Assembly: GCF_015910445.1 (NCBI RefSeq)
Contig: NZ_CP048882.1
Coordinates: forward strand, 5,019,501-5,083,500
Reading direction: 5' to 3'
DNA length: 64,000 bases
Source of the DNA: Streptomyces bathyalis
GTDB lineage: Bacteria; Actinomycetota; Actinomycetes; Streptomycetales; Streptomycetaceae
The notes below the pieces were generated by a model that was not told where the DNA came from, did no database searches, and saw only the letters and a program-made list of their open reading frames with translations. Shown in pieces: positions 45,131-53,099 of this stretch. Position 1 is the first letter of the stretch; each line of letters starts with the position of its first letter. The position numbers and the translations under genes were made by a program.

Positions 45131-46095
45131 GTGTATTGACCTGATGCGTTGTTCACGCGGCTGATCGGTGGCTGGCCTGCCAGTGCGGTGTGGCACCGGT
45201 GATGGTTGTAGGCGTGCAGGAAGTTGTCGAGTGCGGCGGTGCGTTCTGAGTTGCTGCTGTAGGGCCGTTGGTAGGCCCATTCGTCGAGCAGGGTGCGGTT
45301 GAAGCGCTCCACCTTGCCGTTGGTCTGCGGCCGGTAGGGGCGAATGCGTTTGCCGACCGCACCGAGGCCTGCCAGGGCCTGCTTCCACAGGTCGCTCTTG
45401 CGGTAGGACCAGGCGTTGTCGGTCAGGACGCGTTCGATGCGGTCGATGCCCAGGGTGGCGAAGTGGGCTGCCGCCCTGCGGATGAAGTCCGCGCAGGTGG
45501 TGGCCTTCTCATCGGGGTGGACTTCGCTGTAGGCGAGGCGGGAGTGGTCATCGACGGCGGAGTGGATGTAGTCGTAGCCGGTGCTGTGGCGGCTTTGCGG
45601 CCGGGCCGCCCGGGCTGCCTCCCGGCCGTGGACGCGCCAGCCGCCGCCCTCGGGGATGCGGCCGAGCTTCTTGACATCGACATGGACCAACTCGCCGGGC
45701 CGGCTGCGTTCGTAGCGGCGGATGAGCCGGCCGGTGGGCCGGTCCAGCCAGGACAGACGGTGGAGACCGTGCCGGGTCAGGACCCGGTGGACGGTGGAAG
45801 GCGGCATGCCCAGGATCGGGCCGATGCGGGCGGGCCCGAGTTTCCGTTCGGTGCGAAGAGCGCAGACGCGCAACTCCAGGGCTCGCGGTGTGCGGTGCGG
45901 CGTGTGATGCGGACGGCTGGAGCGATCGGCCAGACCGGCCTGGCCTTCACAGGCGTACCGGCGTACCCATTTGTAGGCCGTGGCCCGTGAGATGCCCATC
46001 TCGCGAGCCACGTGGGCCACTGGTCGTCCCGAGCGGACACGATCGACCAGCAACCGCCTCCCGCGAACGGTCAATCGGGCATTACGGTGATACAC
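45127..46095 (-). CDS. IS481-family transposase
   Basis: A 322-residue DDE transposase. N-terminal HTH (RPVAHVAREMGISRATAYKW), a second HTH (ARIGPILGMPPSTVHRVL), then the integrase core: first Asp in ELVHVDVKK, AVDDHSRLAY and LTDNAWSY with conserved Asp residues, and the Glu in GKVERFNRTL. The GTG at 46095 follows GGAGG by 5 bases; that site lies in the 3' arm of a 13-bp hairpin (46096-46108 with 46136-46148). The stop TAG at 45127-45129 is supplied by the flanking CTAG target. It appears intact. Confidence 0.92.
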   Translation of the reverse strand: MYHRNARLTVRGRRLLVDRVRSGRPVAHVAREMGISRATAYKWVRRYACEGQAGLADRSSRPHHTPHRTPRALELRVCALRTERKLGPARIGPILGMPPSTVHRVLTRHGLHRLSWLDRPTGRLIRRYERSRPGELVHVDVKKLGRIPEGGGWRVHGREAARAARPQSRHSTGYDYIHSAVDDHSRLAYSEVHPDEKATTCADFIRRAAAHFATLGIDRIERVLTDNAWSYRKSDLWKQALAGLGAVGKRIRPYRPQTNGKVERFNRTLLDEWAYQRPYSSNSERTAALDNFLHAYNHHRCHTALAGQPPISRVNNASGQYT

Positions 46096-46195
46096 GAAGG
46101 CCTCCGTGCGGTGCAGATTCGACACCTCCACCACACACGGAGGCCTTCGCCATGATCAAGACCCGCAACCGTCAACAACGCTCGTGATCAATACA
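45132..46195 (-). mobile_element. IS481-family insertion sequence
   Basis: A 1064-bp element flanked by the 6-bp direct repeat GCTAGG (45126-45131 and 46196-46201), matching the NCTAGN target of IS481. Ends are related inverted repeats: TGTATTGACCTGATGCGTTG on the left and TGTATTGATCACGAGCGTTG on the right, read inward. It inserted at the junction of the LysR gene end and MITE copy 2. Confidence 0.88.
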
Positions 46196-46200
46196 GCTAG

Positions 46201-46373
46201 GCCCTGTCTGACAAATCCCGTCTGGGTTGCGACGCCTGGCACGCACGTTCGCTGCGTTGTCGTTCGTCGGCGCAGCCCGCCGCTGCGCTCTCCTCCTCCG
46301 CCTTGCGACCGCACGCACCAGACACCGCAACCCACGTCCTGACGGACGTACCACGCTATTTGTCAGACAGGGC
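46201..46373. mobile_element. MITE-like element, copy 2
   Basis: A 173-bp near-identical copy of the element at 41630, with the same 16-bp ends and a 3-bp CCG insertion in the middle. It is flanked by CTAG on both sides (46197-46200 and 46374-46377), a 4-bp target duplication. It shares its left CTAG with the IS481 element. Confidence 0.88.
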
Positions 46374-46453
46374 CTAGGCGCCTGTCCGGCGCGGCTGCCG
46401 GAGGCCACCTCGGCGCGGGCGTGAGTTGTGACTCGCCTGAGCGAATCCCTCCT

Positions 46454-46462
46454 CCATAAGCG
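46454..46462. promoter_or_regulatory. CCATAAGCG motif upstream of cysteine dioxygenase
   Basis: This is the reverse complement of the motif in front of the LysR gene, 66 bases before the dioxygenase start. It is a candidate LysR site that survived the insertion of the MITE and IS. Confidence 0.45.
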
Positions 46463-46527
46463 TGGGTTGGGGGCGGGCGAAGAAACCGTCGTTGGACGTG
46501 ATGAGTTCGCGGCCTCACGCTGCGAAT

Positions 46528-47130
46528 ATGGCCACTTCGACGCAGCACCACCCCGCGGCGACCGCCGTCCGCGCCGCGCCCCGCACCACGGCGCGACTCG
46601 ACTCCCTCGTCGGAGAAGTGCGCGAAGTGGTCGGCCGCGGAATGGCGCCGGACGTCACCGCATATCTCGTCGGCGAGAAGCTCGCACCGCACCTCGGCAC
46701 CGGCGCCGCGGACGGGCTTCTCACGCCGGAGCAGCAGGAGGGCGACCCCGACCACTACCGCCAGCACCTGCTGCACGCCGAGCACGACGGCAGCTTCTCG
46801 ATCGTCGCGCTGGTGTGGCTGCCCGGCCAGTGCACATCCGTGCACGACCACGTCTCCTGGTGCGTCACCGGCGTCCACGAGGGCGAGGAGCACGAGCGGC
46901 GCTACCGGCTGCTGCCCGCGGAGGAACCGGGCGGGAGCGCGCGGCTCGTGGCGACGGAGGACGTGGTCAACCCGGTCGGCGCGGTCTGCGGATTCGCGCC
47001 GCCCGGCGACATACACAAGGTGTGGAACGGCTGCGGTGAGAAGGCCATCTCGCTGCACATCTACGGTGCCGACATCTCACGCCTCGGCAGCAGCGTGCGC
47101 CGCGTGTACGAGCTGCCGGCGGACCGCTGA
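46528..47130 (+). CDS. Cysteine dioxygenase
   Basis: A 200-residue cupin of the cysteine dioxygenase family, oxidising cysteine to cysteine sulfinate with non-haem iron. Iron ligands H106 and H108 (SVHDHVSW) and H163 (GDIHKVWN) are present, and Y179 in SLHIYG matches the conserved active-site Tyr. Start uncertain: ATG 46528 precedes the conserved part, but in-frame ATG 46501 is possible, and neither has a strong ribosome site. Its stop overlaps the next start (TGATG). The MITE lies ~150 bp upstream, so its promoter may be new. Confidence 0.87.
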   Translation: MATSTQHHPAATAVRAAPRTTARLDSLVGEVREVVGRGMAPDVTAYLVGEKLAPHLGTGAADGLLTPEQQEGDPDHYRQHLLHAEHDGSFSIVALVWLPGQCTSVHDHVSWCVTGVHEGEEHERRYRLLPAEEPGGSARLVATEDVVNPVGAVCGFAPPGDIHKVWNGCGEKAISLHIYGADISRLGSSVRRVYELPADR

Positions 47131-48299
47131 TGGCGCTGCTGGGGGACCGGCCCCAGGTGTCTCCGGGCCCTTCGCCCGCCCGTTCCGTGGCGGGGAGCGT
47201 CCGTCCACCCCGCACGGATGCGGGCCGCACCGCCCCACCCGCGCGACCGCGCCCCGCCGGCAAGCTGACCGGCCTGGTGGTGGCCGCGCTGGGCGTCGTG
47301 GCCGCCGGGTCCGTGCATCTGCTGGTGCCGGCCGTGCCGATGCTGTCGGCCGCCGTCGTCCTCGGCATCCTCGCCGCCCACCTCCCCGGTGCGCGGACTC
47401 TGGTGAGCGGCCCGGCCCGGCCCGGTCTGTCGTTCGCGGGCAAGCGGCTCATGCGCGTCGGAGTCGTGCTGCTCGGGCTGAAGTTGAGCATCGGCGACAT
47501 CGTCGGCCTCGGCTGGACGACCGTCGCGATGGTGCTCGTCGTCGTCGCGGCGACCTTCTCCGGGACGCTGTGGCTCGGCCGGAGGCTCGGTCTCCCCGGC
47601 GACCAGCCGCTCCTGATCGCCACCGGCTACTCGATCTGCGGCGCGTCCGCGATCTGCGCCGTCAGCGAGGTGCGGGAGAGCGAGGAGCGCGACGTCGCCA
47701 CGTCCGTGGCCCTCGTCACGCTCTGCGGCACGCTCGCCATCGCCGTACTGCCGTTGCTGCACCACCCGTTGGGCCTGGACGCGGGACAGTTCGGACGCTG
47801 GGTCGGCGCGGGCGTGCACGACGTCGGACAGGTCGTCGCCACCGCCCAGACGGCCGGGCACCACGCCCTCGGCCAGGCGGTGCTGGTGAAACTGATGCGC
47901 GTCGCGCTGCTGGCGCCCCTGGTGGCGGCCGTCGTCCTGTCCGTACGGGCACGCAGCGTCCACGCCCGGAAGGGCGGCGCCGCCGCCGGGTCGCCCGCGG
48001 ACACCGGGGCAGGGAACGGCACCGGCACGGCGGGCCGGCGTCCGCCCCTCGTGCCGCTCTTCGTCGCCGGCTTCCTGCTCATGGTCGTCCTCCGCACGAC
48101 GGGGTGGCTCCCCGCCGGCGTCCTCGGCGTGGCCGGCACCGCGCAGGAACTGCTCCTCGCCGCCGCTCTCTTCGGCCTGGGCAGCGCCGTCCACCTGCCC
48201 ACGCTCGCCCGCACCGGAAGCAGGGTCGCCGCACTCGGGCTGTGCTCGTGGATCGTCATCGCCGGGGTTTCGTACGGGGGCGTGCTGCTGACCGCGTGA
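47130..48299 (+). CDS. YeiH/UPF0324 putative sulfate exporter
   Basis: A 389-residue integral membrane protein of the YeiH family. After a Pro-rich N-terminus it has about ten helices, with LSFAGKRLMRVGVVLLGLKLS, ATGYSICGASAICAV and VGAGVHDVGQVVATAQ typical of the family. Coupled to cysteine dioxygenase by TGATG overlap; it probably removes sulfite or sulfate formed from excess cysteine. Substrate is inferred from context and family annotation, not proven. Confidence 0.85.
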   Translation: MALLGDRPQVSPGPSPARSVAGSVRPPRTDAGRTAPPARPRPAGKLTGLVVAALGVVAAGSVHLLVPAVPMLSAAVVLGILAAHLPGARTLVSGPARPGLSFAGKRLMRVGVVLLGLKLSIGDIVGLGWTTVAMVLVVVAATFSGTLWLGRRLGLPGDQPLLIATGYSICGASAICAVSEVRESEERDVATSVALVTLCGTLAIAVLPLLHHPLGLDAGQFGRWVGAGVHDVGQVVATAQTAGHHALGQAVLVKLMRVALLAPLVAAVVLSVRARSVHARKGGAAAGSPADTGAGNGTGTAGRRPPLVPLFVAGFLLMVVLRTTGWLPAGVLGVAGTAQELLLAAALFGLGSAVHLPTLARTGSRVAALGLCSWIVIAGVSYGGVLLTA

Positions 48300-48481
48300 C
48301 GCGCGCGACTGCGCCGCCTGCGCCTGTCGTTCAACTTCCCTGCATGCCCCGGGAATTCGCCCGAATCGGACTCCCCACGGAGGCTGTCACCGGCCGCCGG
48401 TAGGCTGAAGCAGCCCCGCCGCGCTGTCCGGCGGCCCTCGCATCGACGCGGACGACCACGCCACCGACCCACCCGGAGACC

Positions 48482-50275
48482 GTGACTACCAGCACTTCCT
48501 CCACCAGCCACCACCTGTCGCCCGCCTTCCCCGGCCGTGCCCCCTGGGGCACGGCCAGCAAGCTGCGCGCATGGCAGCAGGGGGCGATGGACGCGTATCT
48601 CCAGCGGCAGCCACGGGACTTCCTGGCGGTGGCCACCCCGGGCGCCGGCAAGACGACGTTCGCGCTCACCCTCGCCTCGTGGCTCCTGCACCACCACGTC
48701 GTGCAGCAGGTGACCGTCGTGGCGCCGACCGAACACCTGAAGAAGCAGTGGGCGGAGGCGGCGGCCCGCATAGGCATCAAGCTCGACCCGGACTACAGCG
48801 CGGGCCCGCTCAGCAAGGAATTCCACGGCGTCGCGGTGACGTACGCGGGCGTCGGCGTACGGCCGATGCTGCACCGCAACCGGGTCGAGCAGCGCAAGAC
48901 CCTCGTCATCCTCGACGAGATCCACCACGCCGGAGACAGCCGCTCATGGGGCGAGGCGTGCCAGGAGGCCTTCGAACCGGCCACCCGCCGGCTGGCCCTC
49001 ACCGGCACGCCGTTCCGCTCGGACACCAATCCGATCCCGTTCGTCGACTACGCGGAGGACGCCGACGGCGTGCGCCGCTCCGTCGCCGACTACACCTACG
49101 GCTACGGCAACGCGCTCGGCGACGGCGTCGTGCGGCCCGTCATCTTCCTCTCCTACAGCGGCAACATGCGCTGGCGCACCAAGGCGGGCGACGAGATCGA
49201 GGCGCGCCTCGGCGAGCCCATGACCAAGGACGCCGTCTCACAGGCGTGGCGCACGGCCCTCGACCCGCACGGCGAGTGGATGCCGTCCGTACTCGGCGCC
49301 GCCGACCGGCGGTTGAGCGAGGTGCGCAAGGCCATCCCGGACGCCGGGGGGCTGGTGATCGCCAGCGACCAGGACTCGGCCCGCGCGTACGCGAAGCTCC
49401 TCCGCGAAGTCACCGGGACGGCCGCCGCGGTCGTGCTCTCCGACGACAGCGGCGCCTCACAGCGCATCGAGGACTTCCGCAACTCCGACGACCGCTGGAT
49501 GGTCGCCGTGCGCATGGTCTCCGAGGGCGTGGACATCCCGCGTCTCGCGGTCGGCGTGTACGCCACGACGATCTCCACGCCGCTCTTCTTCGCGCAGGCC
49601 GTCGGCCGCTTCGTACGGTCGCGGCGGCGCGGCGAGACGGCGTCCGTCTTCCTGCCGACCATCCCGATGCTGATGACCTTCGCGCACGAGATGGAGGTCG
49701 AGCGCGACCACGTGCTCGACAAGCCGAAGAAGGACGCGGAGGACGACCCGTACGCGGAGGAGGCCGGCCTGCTCGAGGAGGCCGAACGCGAGCAGGACGA
49801 GGACACCGGCGAGCAGGACGAACTGCCCTTCGAAGCACTGGAGTCGGACGCCGTCTTCGACCGGGTCATGTACGACGGCGCCGAGTTCGGCATGCAGGCC
49901 CATCCCGGCAGCGACGAGGAGCAGGACTACCTCGGCATCCCCGGGCTCCTGGAGCCGGACCAGGTGCAGGCCCTCCTGCAGAAGCGGCAGGCACGGCAGA
50001 TCGCGCACAGCAAGAAGAGGCCCGACGCCGACGCGGACCTGCTCGAACTGCCCGCGGAGCGGCGCCCCGTCGTCACGCACAAGGAACTGCTGGAGCTGCG
50101 CAAGCAGTTGAACGGGCTCGTGGGAGCGTACGTCCACCAGAGCGGCAAGCCCCACGGGGTGATCCACAACGAGCTGCGCCGCGTCTGCGGGGGGCCGCCG
50201 AGTGCGGAGGCCACGGCGGGGCAGCTCGAACAGCGCATCGCGAAGGTGCGGGAGTGGGCGACGCGCATGCGGTGA
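48482..50275 (+). CDS. SF2 DEAD/DEAH-box helicase
   Basis: A 597-residue superfamily 2 helicase. Motif I is ATPGAGKTTFAL near residue 52, motif II is DEIHHAG, motif III TGTPFRSD, and motif VI QAVGRFVRSRRRG. The arrangement is XPB/type III restriction-like but without a nuclease domain. The C-terminal ~200 residues are acidic then helical. Probable nucleic acid-dependent ATPase; biological role unknown. GTG start; TAGGCT (48401 region) may be its -10. Confidence 0.87.
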   Translation: MTTSTSSTSHHLSPAFPGRAPWGTASKLRAWQQGAMDAYLQRQPRDFLAVATPGAGKTTFALTLASWLLHHHVVQQVTVVAPTEHLKKQWAEAAARIGIKLDPDYSAGPLSKEFHGVAVTYAGVGVRPMLHRNRVEQRKTLVILDEIHHAGDSRSWGEACQEAFEPATRRLALTGTPFRSDTNPIPFVDYAEDADGVRRSVADYTYGYGNALGDGVVRPVIFLSYSGNMRWRTKAGDEIEARLGEPMTKDAVSQAWRTALDPHGEWMPSVLGAADRRLSEVRKAIPDAGGLVIASDQDSARAYAKLLREVTGTAAAVVLSDDSGASQRIEDFRNSDDRWMVAVRMVSEGVDIPRLAVGVYATTISTPLFFAQAVGRFVRSRRRGETASVFLPTIPMLMTFAHEMEVERDHVLDKPKKDAEDDPYAEEAGLLEEAEREQDEDTGEQDELPFEALESDAVFDRVMYDGAEFGMQAHPGSDEEQDYLGIPGLLEPDQVQALLQKRQARQIAHSKKRPDADADLLELPAERRPVVTHKELLELRKQLNGLVGAYVHQSGKPHGVIHNELRRVCGGPPSAEATAGQLEQRIAKVREWATRMR

Positions 50276-50462
50276 CCTCGCGGTCGGCGCCGTTCCCCGG
50301 GCGGGCGGTCCCCGGTCGTGCCGCGGTTGGCGGCGGGCGTTCCCCGGTCGTGCCGCGATTGCCCAGGCCCTGGGTCTCCAGTGTGTCGACGAAGAACACG
50401 GCGTCTGCTCCTTGTCCCGATCCCGGCTCGCGTACCCGGGAGGCGTGGGGGAATCCCCTGCC

Positions 50463-50647
50463 GGGGGCTTGCCGGTGTGCGCCGCGGGTTCGGGGGTGGT
50501 GGCGGGTGCGGGCCGTTCCGGGGGCGGTCCCGGGGCGGCATGATTTACGGCCGACCCACGGAACCAGTTTGGTGAGCTCTGCATCGGCCACAAATCACGT
50601 TTGAGCCCCGGAACCATCCCCCTCCACGTCCCGCCCCCTTCCGCCGT
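50463..50647 (+). repeat. Left arm of a large imperfect inverted repeat
   Basis: About 185 bp that match the reverse complement of 50870-51046 over most of their length. The best core contains TGATTTACGGCCGA (50541-50554) and TCGGCCACAAATCA (50584-50597), which themselves form an internal hairpin. It lies in the 1063-bp gene-free stretch 50276-51338. Confidence 0.8.
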
Positions 50648-50869
50648 CTCGCGTCTGCCGCTTTCGTTCGCGGGCGCTGCCGCCTGACGGCTCTGACCGC
50701 CCCCCGGCGGCTCCCCACCGTGGCCCCAGCACCCGTGCCATCCAAGTCGCACGGGTGCAACTCGTCTGCCATGGGGGCCGGTTCGCCGATGACGGCGTTG
50801 GTCGGGCCCGTGCCGGAGGCGAGGGTCGTGGATCTGCTGTGTCCACCGGGGGAGAGTCGCTGGATCGGC

Positions 50870-51046
50870 GGGAGGGGGCGGGACGCGCAGGGGGGCCGTG
50901 TCCGGGCTTAAACGTGATTTGTGGCCGATGCGCACCTTGCGATCTGGTTCCCAGTGGTCGGCCGTAAATCATGCCGCCCGGACATGCCCCCCGGAGCGGC
51001 ACGCCCCCGCCACCACGCATCCACCCGAGGCGAACCCCGGGAAGCC
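50870..51046 (-). repeat. Right arm of the large imperfect inverted repeat
   Basis: Reverse-complement partner of the left arm, with the same hairpin core at 50915-50928 (TGATTTGTGGCCGA) and 50958-50971 (TCGGCCGTAAATCA). The ~222-bp loop between arms (50648-50869) shows no gene. Confidence 0.8.
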
Positions 51047-51165
51047 TCAGCGACGCGCACGCCCCGCCACCCAAGACGAACCGATGGCGCACACCGGCAA
51101 GCCCCAGCGACGCGGCACGCCCCCGCCACCACGCACGCACCGATGGCGAACCCCGGCAAGCCTCA
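51001..51165. repeat. Three degenerate ~58-bp tandem units
   Basis: Each unit contains CGCCCC-GCCACC, then a GCGAACC- or GCGCACACC-type stretch, then GGCAAGCC-CAG. One inverted copy of the unit occurs in the left arm near 50465-50515, so the family overlaps the large inverted repeat. Confidence 0.6.
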
Positions 51166-51338
51166 AAACCGTGAAACCGGAGCGCAAAGAAGAAGTGACC
51201 GGATTCTGGACGCACTCTTCCGGTGAGCGGGGCGGGTCGCTAGGTTCAACGGCACAGCGCGATCCCGGCCACGGCTACGCCCCCCACTGCTACGCCCCCA
51301 CCCGGAGCCGCCCCCACTGACCCGAGGAGGAGCGCGTA

Positions 51339-51983
51339 GTGACTGCGGAGACCTCTCAGACCCTCGACCGGGGACTGCGTGTCCTCAAACTGCTCGCCGA
51401 CACCGACCACGGCCTGACCGTGACGGAGCTGTCCAACAAGCTCGGCGTCAACCGCACCGTCGTCTACCGGCTGCTCGCCACGCTCGAGCAGCACGCCCTC
51501 GTCCGCCGTGACCTGGGCGGACGTGCCCGCGTAGGGCTCGGGGTGCTGCGACTGGGCCGGCAGGTGCATCCCCTCGTACGGGAGGCGGCGCTGCCCGCGC
51601 TGCGGTCGCTGGCCGAGGAGATCGGGGCCACCGCGCACCTGACCCTGGTCGACGGCACGGAGGCCCTCGCGGTGGCGGTCGTCGAGCCGAGCTGGACGGA
51701 TTACCACGTCGCGTACCGCACCGGCTTCCGCCATCCCCTCGACAAGGGCGCCGCGGGACGCGCGATCCTCGCGGGGCGCGGTCCCGACAGCGAGCTGGGT
51801 CCCGGATTCGTCCTCACGCACGGCGAGTTGGAGGCGGGCGCCGGAGGCGCCGCCGCCCCGGTGCGCGGCGTGACGGGGATCGAGGGAAGCGTCGGTGTGG
51901 TGATGCTGACGGACGCGGTCCCGCCGCAGGTGGGCGAGCGCGTGGTGCGTGCGGCTCAGGAAGTGGCCGACGCCCTGCGCTGA
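51339..51983 (+). CDS. IclR-family regulator
   Basis: A 214-residue IclR protein. Residues ~1-70 are the winged HTH (LTVTELSNKLGVNRTVVYRLLATLEQHALV), and the rest is the effector domain, somewhat shorter than the usual ~250-residue family. GTG start after GAGGAGG. The final codons (VRAAQEVADALR) and stop lie in the first unit of a 41-bp tandem array. Target unknown. Confidence 0.87.
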   Translation: MTAETSQTLDRGLRVLKLLADTDHGLTVTELSNKLGVNRTVVYRLLATLEQHALVRRDLGGRARVGLGVLRLGRQVHPLVREAALPALRSLAEEIGATAHLTLVDGTEALAVAVVEPSWTDYHVAYRTGFRHPLDKGAAGRAILAGRGPDSELGPGFVLTHGELEAGAGGAAAPVRGVTGIEGSVGVVMLTDAVPPQVGERVVRAAQEVADALR

Positions 51984-52152
51984 CCCCGCGTGTGGTTCAG
52001 GGAGTGGCCGATGCTCTGCGCTGACCCCGTGTGCGGCTCAGGAAGTGGCCGACGCCCTGCGCTGACCCCGTGTGCGGTTCAGGGAGTGGCCGATGCTCTG
52101 CGCTGACCCCGTGTGCGGCTCAGGGAGTGGCCGACGCCTGCGCTGACCCTCG
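51949..52152 (+). repeat. 41-bp tandem repeat, five units, starting in the iclR 3' end
   Basis: Units begin at 51949, 51990, 52031, 52072 and 52113. Units 1, 3 and 5 share GGAAGTGGCCGACG-like text; units 2 and 4 share GGGAGTGGCCGATGCTCTG, so the structure is an alternating A-B array. Unit 1 encodes the last residues and stop of the IclR protein. Confidence 0.9.
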
Positions 52153-52220
52153 GGACATGGTGGGGTGGTCCCTCCGGCTCCGCCATGGGGAGGGCCCGGT
52201 GCGGTTGTTAGGTTGCCGGG

Positions 52221-53075
52221 GTGAACACACCCGCCCCGCCTTCCTCGCTGCTCTCCCGGCTCGGCTCGCGCCTCCGCCCGCGACGGCTCTCCGCGCGGCA
52301 GCGCACGCTCCTCGTGTGTGCCGCGCCGCTTGCCGCGCTGTTCGCCGTGGCGGCTCTCGCGCCGCTGCCGTTCGCTCTCGCGGAGCCCGGCCTCACCGCG
52401 AACGTGATCGGCGACAGCAAGGACAAGCCGGTCATCACGGTCTCCGGCCCGGGGAGCCAGGGAACGAGAGCCGACAACGGCAAGCTGCTGATGACGACGA
52501 TCGCCGCGACGCCGCCCGGCGCGACGGTCCGGCTGCCGGAGGTCGTGGAGAGCTGGTTCCGTACGGACAGGGCGGCGATGCCGACCGAGGCGGTCTACCC
52601 GGTGGGCGACAACCTCAAGGAGATCGAGAAGCACAACAAGGACGAGATGCGGCAGTCGCAGAACGCGGCGGTCAAGGCCGCCCTGCGGCAGATGCACAAG
52701 TCGCCCAAGGACGTGCGGGTCTCGCTGCGCCTGGCCGACGTGGGCGGACCGAGCGCGGGGCTGTTCTTCTCGCTCGGCATCATCGACAAGGTCGTCGGAG
52801 ACGGCCGCGGCGGCAGCCTGACAGGCGGGAAGGTCGTCGCGGGCACCGGCACGATCAAGGCGGACGGCATCGTCGGGCCCGTCGGTGGTGTGCCGCTGAA
52901 GACGAAGGCGGCGAAGCGGGACGGGGCGACCGTCTTCCTCGTGCCGCGTGCGGAGTGCGCCGACGCGCAGGCGGAGCAGCCGAAGGGCCTGCGCCTGGTG
53001 CCGGTCGACACCCTCGGCGGCGCTTTGAAGGCGCTGAAGGCGCTCAACGGCGGTGGCCGGGTGCCCAGTTGCTGA
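52221..53075 (+). CDS. Membrane-anchored Lon-domain (S16) protease
   Basis: A 284-residue protein with one N-terminal TM helix (~30-54) and an extracytoplasmic Lon proteolytic domain. The Ser-Lys dyad is S178 (GGPSAGL) and K227 (GGVPLKTKAAK), aligned to E. coli Lon S679/K722. No ATPase domain is present; a full PDZ domain is not evident, unlike the longer YlbL-type relatives (~340 residues), so the middle part is shorter. GTG start. It converges on the ABC binding-protein gene with 24 bp between, including the palindrome CCGGGGCCCCGG (53077-53088), which may terminate both. Confidence 0.85.
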   Translation: MNTPAPPSSLLSRLGSRLRPRRLSARQRTLLVCAAPLAALFAVAALAPLPFALAEPGLTANVIGDSKDKPVITVSGPGSQGTRADNGKLLMTTIAATPPGATVRLPEVVESWFRTDRAAMPTEAVYPVGDNLKEIEKHNKDEMRQSQNAAVKAALRQMHKSPKDVRVSLRLADVGGPSAGLFFSLGIIDKVVGDGRGGSLTGGKVVAGTGTIKADGIVGPVGGVPLKTKAAKRDGATVFLVPRAECADAQAEQPKGLRLVPVDTLGGALKALKALNGGGRVPSC

Positions 53076-53099
53076 TCCGGGGCCCCGGCCGCCGTCCGT

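Noticed and set aside
50276..51338. Several short open frames in the gene-free interval
   Set aside because: They are built from the inverted and tandem repeats (repeated Gly/Arg/Pro segments in all frames) and show no homology or ribosome sites.
51949..52152. Possible CRISPR array
   Set aside because: The 41-bp units are directly adjacent with no spacers, and the first is the coding end of the IclR gene. No cas genes are near.
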